Source: Parvibaculum indicum
Lineage (GTDB): Bacteria; Pseudomonadota; Alphaproteobacteria; Parvibaculales; Parvibaculaceae
Direction of reading: 5' to 3'
Assembly (NCBI RefSeq): GCF_011762095.1
Contig: NZ_JAASQO010000012.1
Location: 1 to 64,000 of the forward strand
Length of the DNA stretch: 64,000 nucleotides
The notes under the pieces were generated by a model. The model had not been told where the DNA came from, searched no databases, and saw only the letters and a list, made by a program, of their open reading frames with translations. Positions within the stretch are counted from its first letter, which is position 1. Each line of letters opens with the position of its first letter. The translations under genes and the position numbers were made by a program. Shown here in pieces: positions 9,914 to 19,192 of the stretch.

Positions 9914-11261
9914 ATTGCCCTGCCTCAATGAACTTTAACGGGTCCCGGACAATGCCGTCATACTTCACCTCATAGTGAAGATGAGGACCGGTACTCCTGC
10001 CGGTTGACCCAACCCTGCCTATGACCTGTCGGAATGCAACTTTCTGGCCAGTTTTGACGTCGACCCGGCTCAGATGGCCGTACCGCGTCGTAAAACCGTT
10101 TCCGATGCTGATCTCGATAAAGCGACCATAGCCGCTCTTCCAGCCTGCAAATGTGACAACGCCCTCGCTCGGCGCATAAACCGGCGCGCCGTAGGCCGAG
10201 GCCATATCCAGCCCCGGATGATACCCCATGCGCCCGTTGAACGGATCCCGGCGGGGGCCGAAATCGCTGGTGATGCGATAATGGGCCAGAGGCGACGCCA
10301 GGGGGATTTTGGAAATGGATTCAGTAAGTTTCGCCTCTTCCTTGAGGTTCTGGCTAACCCTGAAGAGCTGTCGGGTGAAGGGGGTATGGTCCTCACCGTC
10401 GCCATCCGCGTTGCCGGTCAGGCTGATGAATGGACCGCCCCGGCCTGCATCGCTGTCGCCGGAGGCGGTGCGTCCGACAAAGGTGTCGGGATCGACGACG
10501 CTCGTCATGCGGATGATGGATTTGAGCTCGCGAACCCGACGATCCGTCTTTTCCTCGACCGTGTTGATGAAGGACTGCTGGGCGTCCGCCAGGGCATCCA
10601 GGCGCGTCTCGATATGGGACGCCGTTTCATTCTGGTAGCCGCGAAGCAGGCTGGAAAAGTCGATGCCGCTCTCGCTTTGGGCCGGGCCGCCGACCGACTC
10701 CAGCTCCGCCGATTGCTGCGGGCGGGTGGTCGTGTTGAGAACGGTGGTCCTGGTCGGCGCCTGGTCGGCGCGCATCAGAAGCGAATTGCCGCGGTCGTCG
10801 TCGCTGGGGGGCTTGCTCGTCGCGGCATAGCGCTGGCGCATCACGTCCAGTTCGTTCGACGCGGTCTGCCGCGCGGCCATCAGGGCGGCGAGCTGGTGGT
10901 GTTTTTCTTCAAGTTGGCGAGTGGTTGCAAGGAACCGCTCTTCCGAGATGACAAGCTGACCGTTCAGTTCGTCATAGGCGGACTGAAGCTGCGCCATGCG
11001 CTCTTCATAGGCGCCCTGCATCTTGCGGTAACGCTGGTCCTTGGATGCGATGATCTGTTCCTTGAACACCACATTGACCGAGGAGAAGGCGACCCAGCCC
11101 AGAAACAGGAAGGCAATGGCCGCGAATACCGCCTGCGTGAGCGGCGGCAGCGACATGAACTGAACCTGTCCATGACTGCGGATGTAGATTTGGCGTTCTG
11201 TGTAGTGATGGCGCCAAAAAGTAAGAATGCGGCCCAGCCAGCCGGCATTTTGACGGTGCAT
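9891..11261 (-). CDS. M23 family metallopeptidase with coiled coil (LytM-like)
   Basis: Membrane-anchored peptidoglycan endopeptidase or divisome/shape factor. It has a cytoplasmic N-terminus, one membrane helix (residues about 42-65, LTQAVFAAIAFLFLGWVAF), a long coiled coil (about 75-150) and a linker. The C-terminal M23 domain carries the zinc ligands in GYHPGLDMA and HLHYEV, so it is probably active rather than a degenerate LytM. Start uncertain: ATG 11261 or a TTG at 11270, and neither has well-spaced ribosome binding. A TTAAC-type palindrome lies about 90 bases upstream. The end overlaps the bactofilin start. Confidence 0.92.
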   Translation of the reverse strand: MHRQNAGWLGRILTFWRHHYTERQIYIRSHGQVQFMSLPPLTQAVFAAIAFLFLGWVAFSSVNVVFKEQIIASKDQRYRKMQGAYEERMAQLQSAYDELNGQLVISEERFLATTRQLEEKHHQLAALMAARQTASNELDVMRQRYAATSKPPSDDDRGNSLLMRADQAPTRTTVLNTTTRPQQSAELESVGGPAQSESGIDFSSLLRGYQNETASHIETRLDALADAQQSFINTVEEKTDRRVRELKSIIRMTSVVDPDTFVGRTASGDSDAGRGGPFISLTGNADGDGEDHTPFTRQLFRVSQNLKEEAKLTESISKIPLASPLAHYRITSDFGPRRDPFNGRMGYHPGLDMASAYGAPVYAPSEGVVTFAGWKSGYGRFIEISIGNGFTTRYGHLSRVDVKTGQKVAFRQVIGRVGSTGRSTGPHLHYEVKYDGIVRDPLKFIEAGQYVFSKQG

Positions 11262-11351
11262 GCCCCTCAATGCCCCAAATCCCCCGTGATCCTAGCGACT
11301 ATCTCACCCATTTTGAGACAGAATATCAACATAGCCACGTTTCGTTTTGAT

Positions 11352-11364
11352 GTTAATGGTTAAC
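11352..11364. promoter_or_regulatory. Possible CtrA-type site (GTTAATGGTTAAC)
   Basis: Inverted repeat GTTAA-TGG-TTAAC in an AT-rich stretch about 90 bases upstream of the M23/bactofilin pair. Its reverse complement contains TTAACCAT, which resembles the CtrA half-site known in alphaproteobacteria. The functional assignment is inference. Confidence 0.3.
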
Positions 11365-11407
11365 AGCCGTTCATAGAGCGCTGATTTGTGGCAATTGGTT
11401 GTTTGTC

Positions 11408-12250
11408 TCATTTCGCCGCTTCGTCACGCAGGATTTGGGCCAGCGGTTCGTAGAAGGAGGAGGGCATGCCAGCCTCCAGCCGCGCCGCGTCATTGAAGGG
11501 CGGTTTGAGGGCGCCCCGGAAGTGCCGCCTGACGGTTTCATGGAAAGCGGTCTCGGGGTCCCGGCCTTCCTTTTCGCAGAGATGGCGGAACCAGGCAGCG
11601 CCCGCCGCGACATGGCGCTTTTCCTCCTCATAGATGATGCGCAGCGCGGCCGCGCTTTCGGTATCCTGCGCCGCTTCCAGCCGGTCGATCATCCCCGGCG
11701 TGACGTCGAGGCCGCGCGCTTCCAGGACCATCGGCACCACGGCCAGCCGGGCCATAAGGTCGGCCCGCGTTTCTTCCGCGGCCTCCCACAAGCCGTCATG
11801 CGCCGGCAGGTCGCCATAGCGCCCGCCCATGGCGGCCAGCCGCGCCTGAAGCAGGGCGAAATGCCGGGCTTCGTCGTTGCCGACGCTTATCCAGTCGTCG
11901 AAAAAGGCCCGTGGTAAATCCTGTCCGGCAAAACGGGCGACGATATCGAAGGCGAGGTCGATCGCATTCAGCTCGATATGGGCGACAGCATGCAGGAGTG
12001 CGAACCGTCCCCGCCGGCCCTTGAAGCTCCGGCGCGGCATTTCCGAAGGCGGCAGCAATGGCGGCGCATCGGGCCGTCCGGGCCGGAGAGGCGGGGCGGG
12101 CGCCTCGCCTGCGGCGGGCAGAAGCGCCAGCGTGCCGCTTTTCCAGGCAGCCGCCGCCTCCCGGGCCAGCGCGGCCTTGGCATTTGCCTCCCGGGTTGCG
12201 AGCACGGCGCAGGCCGCATGGACCAGAGACGGAAAGGCGCGGATCGTCAT
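11408..12250 (-). CDS. DUF455 family ferritin-like protein
   Basis: Ferritin-like four-helix protein of unknown reaction. The helices carry diiron-type ligands: the Glu in HIELNAID, ExxH in NDEARHF, a Glu in VLEARGLDVTP, and ExxxxH in EEEKRHV. The family is widespread in proteobacteria and often annotated as a putative oxidase or hydroxylase. I chose ATG 12250 (MTIRAFPSL), five bases after the bcp stop, giving about 280 aa. The longer frame reading back into bcp is a shadow. Probably co-transcribed with bcp, which fits a redox role but does not prove one. Confidence 0.88.
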   Translation of the reverse strand: MTIRAFPSLVHAACAVLATREANAKAALAREAAAAWKSGTLALLPAAGEAPAPPLRPGRPDAPPLLPPSEMPRRSFKGRRGRFALLHAVAHIELNAIDLAFDIVARFAGQDLPRAFFDDWISVGNDEARHFALLQARLAAMGGRYGDLPAHDGLWEAAEETRADLMARLAVVPMVLEARGLDVTPGMIDRLEAAQDTESAAALRIIYEEEKRHVAAGAAWFRHLCEKEGRDPETAFHETVRRHFRGALKPPFNDAARLEAGMPSSFYEPLAQILRDEAAK

Positions 12251-12255
12251 TGGCG

Positions 12256-12873
12256 TCAGAGGGCCCTGGCCGCCTCGAGAACCTCTTCCGCATGGCCCTT
12301 GACCTTCACTTTCGGCCAGACCCGCCGCACCACGCCTTTTTCGTCGAGGAGCAGCGTACTGCGGACGATCCCCATGAATTTGCGGCCATAGAGGCTTTTC
12401 TCCTGCCACGCCCCATAGGCCTCGATCATCTTGCCCTCCTCGTCGGAGAGGAGCCGGACGGTCAGGTCGTGCTTGTCGCGGAAATTGCAGTGCTTCTGCA
12501 CGCTGTCCTTGGAGACGCCCAGCACCACCGTCCCGGCCTTGTCGAACTGCTTCTTGAGGGCCGAAAAGGCAATGGCCTCCGTCGTGCAGCCCGGCGTGTT
12601 GTCCTTCGGATAAAAATAGATGACGACCTTCTGGCCCGCGAAATCCTTGAGCTTGACCGTGCTGCCGTCATCCGCGGGGAGCGAGAAGGCCGGGGCTTTC
12701 TTGCCCTCCGGCGGGAAGGGGCTGTCGGCCGCTTTGGCCGCCGCCTTGGTCGAGGCGGTTTTTTTCGCCGCCGAAGCGCCGGATTTGGCCGCGCCGCGCG
12801 TTTTTGTCGTAGATGCGCCCGCGCCGGCCTTGGTCTTCGGTTTCGATGCGCTCTTGCCCGGTGTTGTCGCCAT
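12256..12873 (-). CDS. bcp: Peroxiredoxin (Bcp/PrxQ family) with Lys/Ala-rich N-terminal extension
   Basis: Thiol peroxidase that reduces H2O2 and organic peroxides. The catalytic block YPKDNTPGCTTEA places the peroxidatic Cys at residue 96. The usual nearby resolving Cys (five residues later) is Ile here; Cys129 (QKHCNF) is the only other obvious candidate, so the enzyme is either 1-Cys or atypical 2-Cys. Residues 1-52 are a histone-like Lys/Ala/Thr tail absent from classical Bcp, probably disordered and possibly nucleic-acid binding (inference). First gene of a bcp-DUF455 unit, divergent from the large DUF3971 gene. Confidence 0.92.
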   Translation of the reverse strand: MATTPGKSASKPKTKAGAGASTTKTRGAAKSGASAAKKTASTKAAAKAADSPFPPEGKKAPAFSLPADDGSTVKLKDFAGQKVVIYFYPKDNTPGCTTEAIAFSALKKQFDKAGTVVLGVSKDSVQKHCNFRDKHDLTVRLLSDEEGKMIEAYGAWQEKSLYGRKFMGIVRSTLLLDEKGVVRRVWPKVKVKGHAEEVLEAARAL

Positions 12874-13080
12874 GTCGACCTCTCGTTACCCCGTTGATCC
12901 CGCCTTTGTCGGAAAGCGGGCCGTTAACTCCGATCTTCCGAATGATCCCTAATATGCATTTGCGGCTGCGCGAAGCCAGAGGCCGAATGCATTGCGATGC
13001 GGTTCGGGAGCGAATAGGGGATTTCCTTCCCCATGGGACTCGCTTTCGCCGTATTTTTGATGTCTTGAATTATCCGGATT

Positions 13081-16000
13081 GTGTTTTTCTTCGATGAGTC
13101 CGTCTTGATCCGCCGTACCAGTAAAATCCTTTTGGAAATCGTGGGCGTGGCCGTGGCCGCCGCCGCGGTGCTGTTGGCGGTGTTCGCGTGGCGGCTCAGC
13201 ACCGGCCCGGTTCCGGTTTCGCTCCTCAACCAGACCATCGTCGACGCGGTGAACCCGTCTCTGAACGGCGGCGAGCTGTCGCTGGAGGATACGGTCATTG
13301 CCTGGTCGGCGGAGGACCGGCGTCTTTCGCTCCGCCTTGTCGGGGTGGAACTCAAGGGCGCGCAAGGCAATGTGGTCGCCCGCGTCCCCCAGCTCTCGTT
13401 CCGCCTCAGCGTTCCGGCACTGCTGGTCGGCACGGTCGCGCCGACGACGATCCGTCTTTACGGCGTCGAATTCGCCATCATACGCGATCCCTCCGGCATC
13501 ACGCTGGGCCTGTCCGATAACGGACGGGAAGAGCAGAGCGCGCCGGACGAGTACGGGCAGTCCGCGGGGCTTTTCGCCATGCTCATGGCGTCGCTGAGCG
13601 AAGACGATCCGGCGATCCCGTTTCTCAGTCATCTGCGCCGGGTGGGTGTCCGGCAGGGCACGCTGCACTTCATCGACCGGGTGAACGATGTCGAGTTCGT
13701 GGCCCCCAACGCGAATATGTATGTCGCCCGCAACGGGCAGGCGCTGGCCGGTGCCCTGAGAACCGACCTCAGGATCGGCGATACCACGGCGCATCTCTCG
13801 CTGAACGGTACGCTGCCGCCCGATGCGCAAATGGCGAAGGTCGCCGCGCAGCTCGATAACCTCAATCCCGCCCGTCTGGCCCAGATGTCGCCCGCCTTCG
13901 ACGCCTATCGCATTTTCGACGCACCGCTGGCGCTGACCGGGGACCTGGAAATCTATCGCGACGGACGGATCGAGGGCGCGACGCTTGCCATCGACGCGGG
14001 CGAGGGGCGGATCGACCTGCCGGACCCGTGGAACACCGAACTGCCGCTCGAAATGGCGCATGCGGAGTTGACGCTGGACGGCGACAAGCGGGAGATCGCG
14101 CTCAAGACCCTGTCGCTGCGCGCCGGGCCTCATGCCGCCGATGCGACGGGCACGCTCGTCTACAACGATATTCGCGGGTTCAGTCCCTCCGAACTGGGGC
14201 TCGACCTCAAGGTCACCGGCTTCCGCACAGAAGTGCCGGGCTTTTTCGAGGGGCCGGTCGAGGCGAGCACCATGGTGCTCAGGGGCCAGCTCGACCTGGA
14301 TGCCCTGGCCGCGAAAGTGGACCGTCTCGCCGTCGATACGGGAAGCGGCAAGGTGACCATGTCCGGAAACCTGGCGATGGGCGAAACCTCGCCCGTGCTG
14401 GAGCTGAACGGTACGCTGGACAATCTCACCCTGCCCGAACTGCTCGATATCTGGCCGCTGCCGGTGGCCGACGGCGCGCGCAAATGGGTGGTGGAGAATA
14501 TGCAGGGCGGCCGCGTTTTCGGCGGCCGGTATGATGTGAACATTCCCGACGGCATGCTGGCGCAGGTGGAGGAAGGCACACCGCTGCCCGAGGACGCGGT
14601 CGATTTCACTTTCAGTATGGACGGGACCGACGTCAGCTATATTGACGGCATGCCGCCCATCGAAGATGTGGCGGGCCGTGCAAAGCTCACCGGCGACACA
14701 TTCGAGGCTTGGGTGGATGGCGGCACGGTCCGGCTGGACGAGGCGCGGAATGTGGCGTTCAGCAACGGCCACTTCATCAAACACAAGCTGGACAACAAGA
14801 AGGAGCCGGGCGTCATCGATTTCACGATGGCCGGAAAAACCAGCGACCTGCTCGGTCTGCTGGACCACGATCCGCTCAACCTCATCGGCAAATTCGGCCT
14901 CGACCCGGCGAAGGTGGCCGGAACGGGGCGTGTCGACGGCCATATCAGCCTGCCGCTCGTCAAGGAAGTGACGTTCGACGATGTCGACTTCTCCGGCAAG
15001 GCGCAGGCGATCGATGTCGCCATCCCGAACATTCAGCCCGATATTTCCGTCACGGGCGGCACGCTCTCCATCGATGTGGCGCGGCAGGGCATGTCGGCCA
15101 CCGGCAAGGTTTCGCTCAACGCGGTCGGACCCTTCGACCTTCAGTGGAAGGAACGCTTTACTGCCGGCAAGGGACCGTCTTCCCAATATCGTCTTAGCGG
15201 TGTGCTGGACGATGCGGGCCGCAAGGCGCTTGATCTTTCGCTGGGCAACGTCATATCCGGCCCCATGACCATCGATGCCTCCCTCTCGGGTGATGGCAAG
15301 TCCGTCAGGGATGTGAGCGTCGCCGCCGATGTCACGAAGAGCACCGTGCGGGCGCCTGTCCTTGGCTGGACGAAGGAGCCCGGCAGGGCGGCGACCGTCA
15401 GCGCGGACATCACATTTCTCGAGGATGGCGGATACCGGATAGCCGATCTGGATATGAAGGGCGACCGGATCGACCTGCGCGGCTCGCTGACGCTGGGCGC
15501 GGAGGGCGACCTGCGGGAGGCCGACCTGCCGGTGGTGAAACTCGGGCCGAAAAACGATTTCATGCTCCGCACGAGCAAGGGAACCGACGCCGCTCTGCGC
15601 ATAGATATTACGGGCGCGAGCATCGACAGTACCGGCCTTTTGGGTGCCGGGGGCGGTGAGGAAGAAGGGCTGGACGCGAAACCGGAATTGCCGATCCGCG
15701 AGGCGGCGCAGGACAGGGCGAGGCGCATCCGCGTCGTCGCCCGGCTCCTGCAGGTGAGAGGCGACGGCGACCTGTTGTTGAAGGTGCCCGCCGCGGACCT
15801 CACCTTCGTGGACGGGCGGCTCTATCTTGCCGATCTGAGCGCGACCGATCCTGAAGGCAAAAAGATCACGGGCAGCGTGAAAATCGCCGCGGACGGCAAG
15901 CGGCGGATGCGACTGGACGCGCTGGACGCCGGCGCGCTGATCGGCGTGCTGGGTATTTCCGAAAGTATCACCGGCGGCGAGTTGATGGCCGAGGGCGTCT

Positions 16001-16593
16001 TTACGGACGACAAGATCTCGCCGTCGCTGGCGGGTCGTGTGGCGATCGACGAGTTTCGCGTCGTCGATGCCCCGGTCCTGGCGAACCTGCTGACGGTGGG
16101 CTCTCTGACCGGCATCCGCGACACATTGGCGGGCGAGGGGATTTTCTTCCAGCGGATGGAAATGCCCTTCGCCCTGGACGGCTCCAGCCTGGAGGTCGAC
16201 GATGCGCGTGCCTCGGGCCCGGCGATCGGCATTACGGCGTCCGGCACTGTGGAGTTGGCGGACAATATGCTGAGCCTGGAAGGGACGATTGTGCCCGCCT
16301 ATACGATCAATTCCATTCTGGGCGAAGTACCGCTGCTCGGCCCGCTGATCGTGGGGCGCAAGGGGGAGGGCATATTCGGCTTCACCTATCGCATTCGCGG
16401 CGCCTCCGATAATCCCGACGTCCTGGTGAACCCGCTTTCGGTCGTGGCGCCGGGGTTCCTGCGCCGTCTCTTCGAATTCGGCAGCCAGATGCCCGACAAG
16501 GAAGAAAAGGCCGAAACCGGCCGGAAAGATGCCCCCGCGCCCGATGCGGCGGAAAAACCTGCCGGAAAATCCCGGGCACCCGGCACACCCTGA
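13081..16593 (+). CDS. DUF3971 / AsmA-like (YhdP-type) envelope protein
   Basis: Very large (about 1170 aa) protein with one N-terminal membrane helix (residues about 15-40) and a long periplasmic part. That part is a repetitive beta-rich series of blocks such as LTLDGDKREIALKTLSLRAG and LELNGTLDNL. The DUF3971 region lies in the middle and an AsmA-like C-terminal domain ends near GIFGFTYRIRGASDNPDVLVNPLSVVAPGFLRRLFEF. Characterised relatives (YhdP, TamB, YdbH) bridge the inner and outer membranes and move phospholipids; a similar role is inferred here. It ends in a charged Pro/Ala-rich tail. The start is uncertain: GTG 13081 is the first codon, and a TTG at 13105 is an alternative closer to the membrane helix. 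Confidence 0.88.
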   Translation: MFFFDESVLIRRTSKILLEIVGVAVAAAAVLLAVFAWRLSTGPVPVSLLNQTIVDAVNPSLNGGELSLEDTVIAWSAEDRRLSLRLVGVELKGAQGNVVARVPQLSFRLSVPALLVGTVAPTTIRLYGVEFAIIRDPSGITLGLSDNGREEQSAPDEYGQSAGLFAMLMASLSEDDPAIPFLSHLRRVGVRQGTLHFIDRVNDVEFVAPNANMYVARNGQALAGALRTDLRIGDTTAHLSLNGTLPPDAQMAKVAAQLDNLNPARLAQMSPAFDAYRIFDAPLALTGDLEIYRDGRIEGATLAIDAGEGRIDLPDPWNTELPLEMAHAELTLDGDKREIALKTLSLRAGPHAADATGTLVYNDIRGFSPSELGLDLKVTGFRTEVPGFFEGPVEASTMVLRGQLDLDALAAKVDRLAVDTGSGKVTMSGNLAMGETSPVLELNGTLDNLTLPELLDIWPLPVADGARKWVVENMQGGRVFGGRYDVNIPDGMLAQVEEGTPLPEDAVDFTFSMDGTDVSYIDGMPPIEDVAGRAKLTGDTFEAWVDGGTVRLDEARNVAFSNGHFIKHKLDNKKEPGVIDFTMAGKTSDLLGLLDHDPLNLIGKFGLDPAKVAGTGRVDGHISLPLVKEVTFDDVDFSGKAQAIDVAIPNIQPDISVTGGTLSIDVARQGMSATGKVSLNAVGPFDLQWKERFTAGKGPSSQYRLSGVLDDAGRKALDLSLGNVISGPMTIDASLSGDGKSVRDVSVAADVTKSTVRAPVLGWTKEPGRAATVSADITFLEDGGYRIADLDMKGDRIDLRGSLTLGAEGDLREADLPVVKLGPKNDFMLRTSKGTDAALRIDITGASIDSTGLLGAGGGEEEGLDAKPELPIREAAQDRARRIRVVARLLQVRGDGDLLLKVPAADLTFVDGRLYLADLSATDPEGKKITGSVKIAADGKRRMRLDALDAGALIGVLGISESITGGELMAEGVFTDDKISPSLAGRVAIDEFRVVDAPVLANLLTVGSLTGIRDTLAGEGIFFQRMEMPFALDGSSLEVDDARASGPAIGITASGTVELADNMLSLEGTIVPAYTINSILGEVPLLGPLIVGRKGEGIFGFTYRIRGASDNPDVLVNPLSVVAPGFLRRLFEFGSQMPDKEEKAETGRKDAPAPDAAEKPAGKSRAPGTP

Positions 16594-16695
16594 CTTTCCG
16601 CCTTAGAAAACGATGAAATAGGCTATTGCGTAGTCGGCCTCCGCAAATGCTATCCTCCATCTCAGGGAGATATCGCTCTGGGAGGAGTAGAGAAG

Positions 16696-17829
16696 ATGAG
16701 CAGCAATGAAAAGATGACGGTGGATTCCGCCTATGAGGCGGTCGCACCGGACGACTTTCCGGCCATGATGGATGTCGATCGCTACGGCACGAGGTCGTCG
16801 GCCTTCGACAAGATCATTTCCGCCACGCACGATCACTTCTGGGATCCGCTGGACGACAAATATATCGACTACGGCCAGCCCTTCGATCTCGAGCGCGAAC
16901 TGCTGATGCCGTCCGACTTCAACATGGAGCTGAAGACGGCCGTTTCCGACAAGCTGGACGAGAAGCAGAAAATCTATCTGGTGAACGAGAATGTGCGCTG
17001 GACCATGTCCTCCATCCTGCATGGGGAGCAGGGCGCGCTGGCGCTGTCAGCCAGCCTCTGTCACATCCTGAAGGATCCCGGCGCGCAGGAATATGCGGCC
17101 AACCAGACGCGCGAGGAAGCGCGCCATGTGACGGGTTTTGCGAAATACATCCAGGCCCGCTGGGGCAAGCCGACCGCCTGCGGCGTGGTGCTGGAGCAGC
17201 TTCTGAACGAGATCGTGGCCTCGCCGCTCGTCTGGAAGAAGCTCGTCGGTATGCAGATGATCGTGGAAGGCCTCGCCATGGGCACCTTCGCGACCTTCTA
17301 TGCCAAGACCAACGATCCGCTGCTGCGCCGTCTCATGCAGCTCGTCATGACGGATGAAGCCTTCCACCACAAATTCGGAAAGATCTGGGCGGACCGGACC
17401 GTGCCGCGCTTGCCGGAATCGGAACGCGAACTGATCGAGGACTGGGCGCTGGAGGTCTTCATGACGCTGATGCGCAACTCTTCCGGGCCCGAGCAGAAGA
17501 AGGAAATCTACGAGCGTCTCGGTCTCGATTGGCGCTGGGTGCAGGGCGCGCTGGCCGAAGCGCTGACGGATCGCAATATGCGGAGCGATCTTCAGGAATC
17601 GACCAATGTGTTCCGGGTCCTGATCAAGACGCTGCTGAAGGCCGGCATCATTACCGAGCGTACGGCACCGAAATACGCAGCTTATGTGGATATGCAGGAA
17701 CTCTACGGCGAAGGCGACCGCATGGTCGGCGACGACATTGCCGAAGAGGGCATCAAATATCTGCAGGAGCTGAACGGCGCAGGCGGCGGGAATGCCGTTT
17801 TCGCCCTGGGCGGTACGGCTGCCGAGTAA
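16696..17829 (+). CDS. Ferritin-like diiron protein (R2-like ligand set)
   Basis: Unrecognised at the level of reaction. The 377-aa protein is mainly helical and carries a complete ribonucleotide-reductase-R2-like set of ligands in the expected order: Glu111 (HGEQGAL), Glu141xxHis144 (EEARHV), Glu191 (IVEGLAM) and Glu221xxHis224 (DEAFHH). This suggests an O2-activating diiron oxidase or hydroxylase, such as an AurF-like or R2-like oxidase; the substrate is unknown. A strong Shine-Dalgarno (GGAGGAG) precedes ATG 16696. A possible sigma-70 promoter (TTGCGT at 16626, TATCCT at 16651, spacing 19) lies upstream, suggesting its own transcript. Convergent with tyrS, nine bases away. Confidence 0.8.
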   Translation: MSSNEKMTVDSAYEAVAPDDFPAMMDVDRYGTRSSAFDKIISATHDHFWDPLDDKYIDYGQPFDLERELLMPSDFNMELKTAVSDKLDEKQKIYLVNENVRWTMSSILHGEQGALALSASLCHILKDPGAQEYAANQTREEARHVTGFAKYIQARWGKPTACGVVLEQLLNEIVASPLVWKKLVGMQMIVEGLAMGTFATFYAKTNDPLLRRLMQLVMTDEAFHHKFGKIWADRTVPRLPESERELIEDWALEVFMTLMRNSSGPEQKKEIYERLGLDWRWVQGALAEALTDRNMRSDLQESTNVFRVLIKTLLKAGIITERTAPKYAAYVDMQELYGEGDRMVGDDIAEEGIKYLQELNGAGGGNAVFALGGTAAE

Positions 17830-17838
17830 GAGGTCTCC

Positions 17839-19095
17839 TCAGGCCACGGGCTTGAGGAGCACATGCTTCTTTTTGCCAATGGAGAGCTTGATCACGCCGT
17901 CCGTGGTCAGGCTCTCTTTCGTCAGAGACGTCTTTTCGTCCGTCACCTGAGTATCGTTGATGCGCGCGCCGCCGCCCTTGATCTGGCGCCGTGCATCGCC
18001 GTTGGAGCTGCAAAGCCCCGCGGTCACGAATGCGCTCAGCACCCCGATGCCGGCGTCGAGATCGGCAGCCGGAACTTCCACGGTCGGCATGTCGGCGCTC
18101 GTCGCCCCCATCTCGAAGGCGATGCGGGCCGCTTCCGCCGCCTTCTCCGCTTCCTCGCGGCCATGGCACATGGCGGTCGCTTCGGTGGCGAGGATCTTCT
18201 TCGCCTCGTTCAGCTCCGCGCCTGCCAGTTTTTCGAGCCGCGCGATCTCGTCCAGCGGCAGCTCCGTGAAGAGCTTGAGGAAGCGGCCCACATCGGCGTC
18301 TTCCGTGTTCCGCCAGTACTGCCAGTAATCGTAAGGGCTGCGCATATCCGCATTGAGCCAGACGGCGCCGTCGGCCGTCTTGCCCATCTTCGCGCCCGAG
18401 GCCGTGGTCAGGAGAGGGCTCGTCAGGCCGTAGAGATGCGCGCCGTCCACGCGACGGCCCAGCTCGATACCGTTGACGATATTGCCCCATTGGTCGGAGC
18501 CGCCCATCTGCAGCGCACAGTCATAGTTCCGTTTCAGTTCCACGAAGTCGTAGGCCTGAAGGATCATGTAGTTGAATTCGAGAAAGGACAGATTCTGCTC
18601 GCGGTCCAGCCGGATCTTCACGCTGTCGAAGCTGAGCATGCGGTTGACCGAAAAGTGACGGCCGTAGTCGCGCAGGAAATCGATATATTTCAGCTCGTCC
18701 AGCCAGTCGCGGTTGTTGACCATCACGGCATCGGTCGGCCCGTCGCCGAAGGTGAGGAACTTGGCGAAGACCTGTTTGATGCCGGCCAGATTGTCGTCGA
18801 TCTGCTCATCGGTCAGAAGCGGGCGCGCATCGTCGCGAAAGCTCGGATCGCCGATGCGGGTCGTGCCGCCGCCCATCAGGGTGATCGGCCTGTGGCCGGT
18901 CTTCTGAAGCCAGCGCAGCATCATGATCTGGACGAGGCTGCCGACATGAAGGCTTTTCGCCGTCGCATCGAAGCCGATATAGCCCGTCACAGCCTTTTCC
19001 AGCGCGGCTTCGTCGAGCGCCGCCTCGTCGGAAAGCTGATGGATGAAGCCGCGCTCGGAGAGAATGCGCAGGAAATCGGACTTGTAGGCGTTCAT
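17839..19095 (-). CDS. tyrS: Tyrosyl-tRNA synthetase
   Basis: Class I aminoacyl-tRNA synthetase that charges tRNA-Tyr in the cytoplasm. It has the bacterial TyrRS layout: nucleotide-binding domain with the HIGH equivalent in LHVGSLVQ (residues about 50-57), Tyr-binding region [19 protein letters not shown], and the KMSKS equivalent as KMGKT. A C-terminal S4 domain ([27 protein letters not shown]) binds tRNA. At 418 aa it is the usual length. Divergent from anmK across about 97 bases. Confidence 0.97.
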   Translation of the reverse strand: MNAYKSDFLRILSERGFIHQLSDEAALDEAALEKAVTGYIGFDATAKSLHVGSLVQIMMLRWLQKTGHRPITLMGGGTTRIGDPSFRDDARPLLTDEQIDDNLAGIKQVFAKFLTFGDGPTDAVMVNNRDWLDELKYIDFLRDYGRHFSVNRMLSFDSVKIRLDREQNLSFLEFNYMILQAYDFVELKRNYDCALQMGGSDQWGNIVNGIELGRRVDGAHLYGLTSPLLTTASGAKMGKTADGAVWLNADMRSPYDYWQYWRNTEDADVGRFLKLFTELPLDEIARLEKLAGAELNEAKKILATEATAMCHGREEAEKAAEAARIAFEMGATSADMPTVEVPAADLDAGIGVLSAFVTAGLCSSNGDARRQIKGGGARINDTQVTDEKTSLTKESLTTDGVIKLSIGKKKHVLLKPVA

Positions 19096-19192
19096 TGTCG
19101 GGCTCGATCGGTTCTCGTGTCGGATAGGGTGCTGCGGGAGCCGTGGTCATGTAGCATGGTTTCACGAGACGCAAAACGGACGTGAGAAGAAG

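Noticed and set aside
12949-15186. Long minus-strand open frame inside the DUF3971 gene
   Set aside because: Shadow of the plus-strand AsmA-like protein, which has a membrane helix and family domains.
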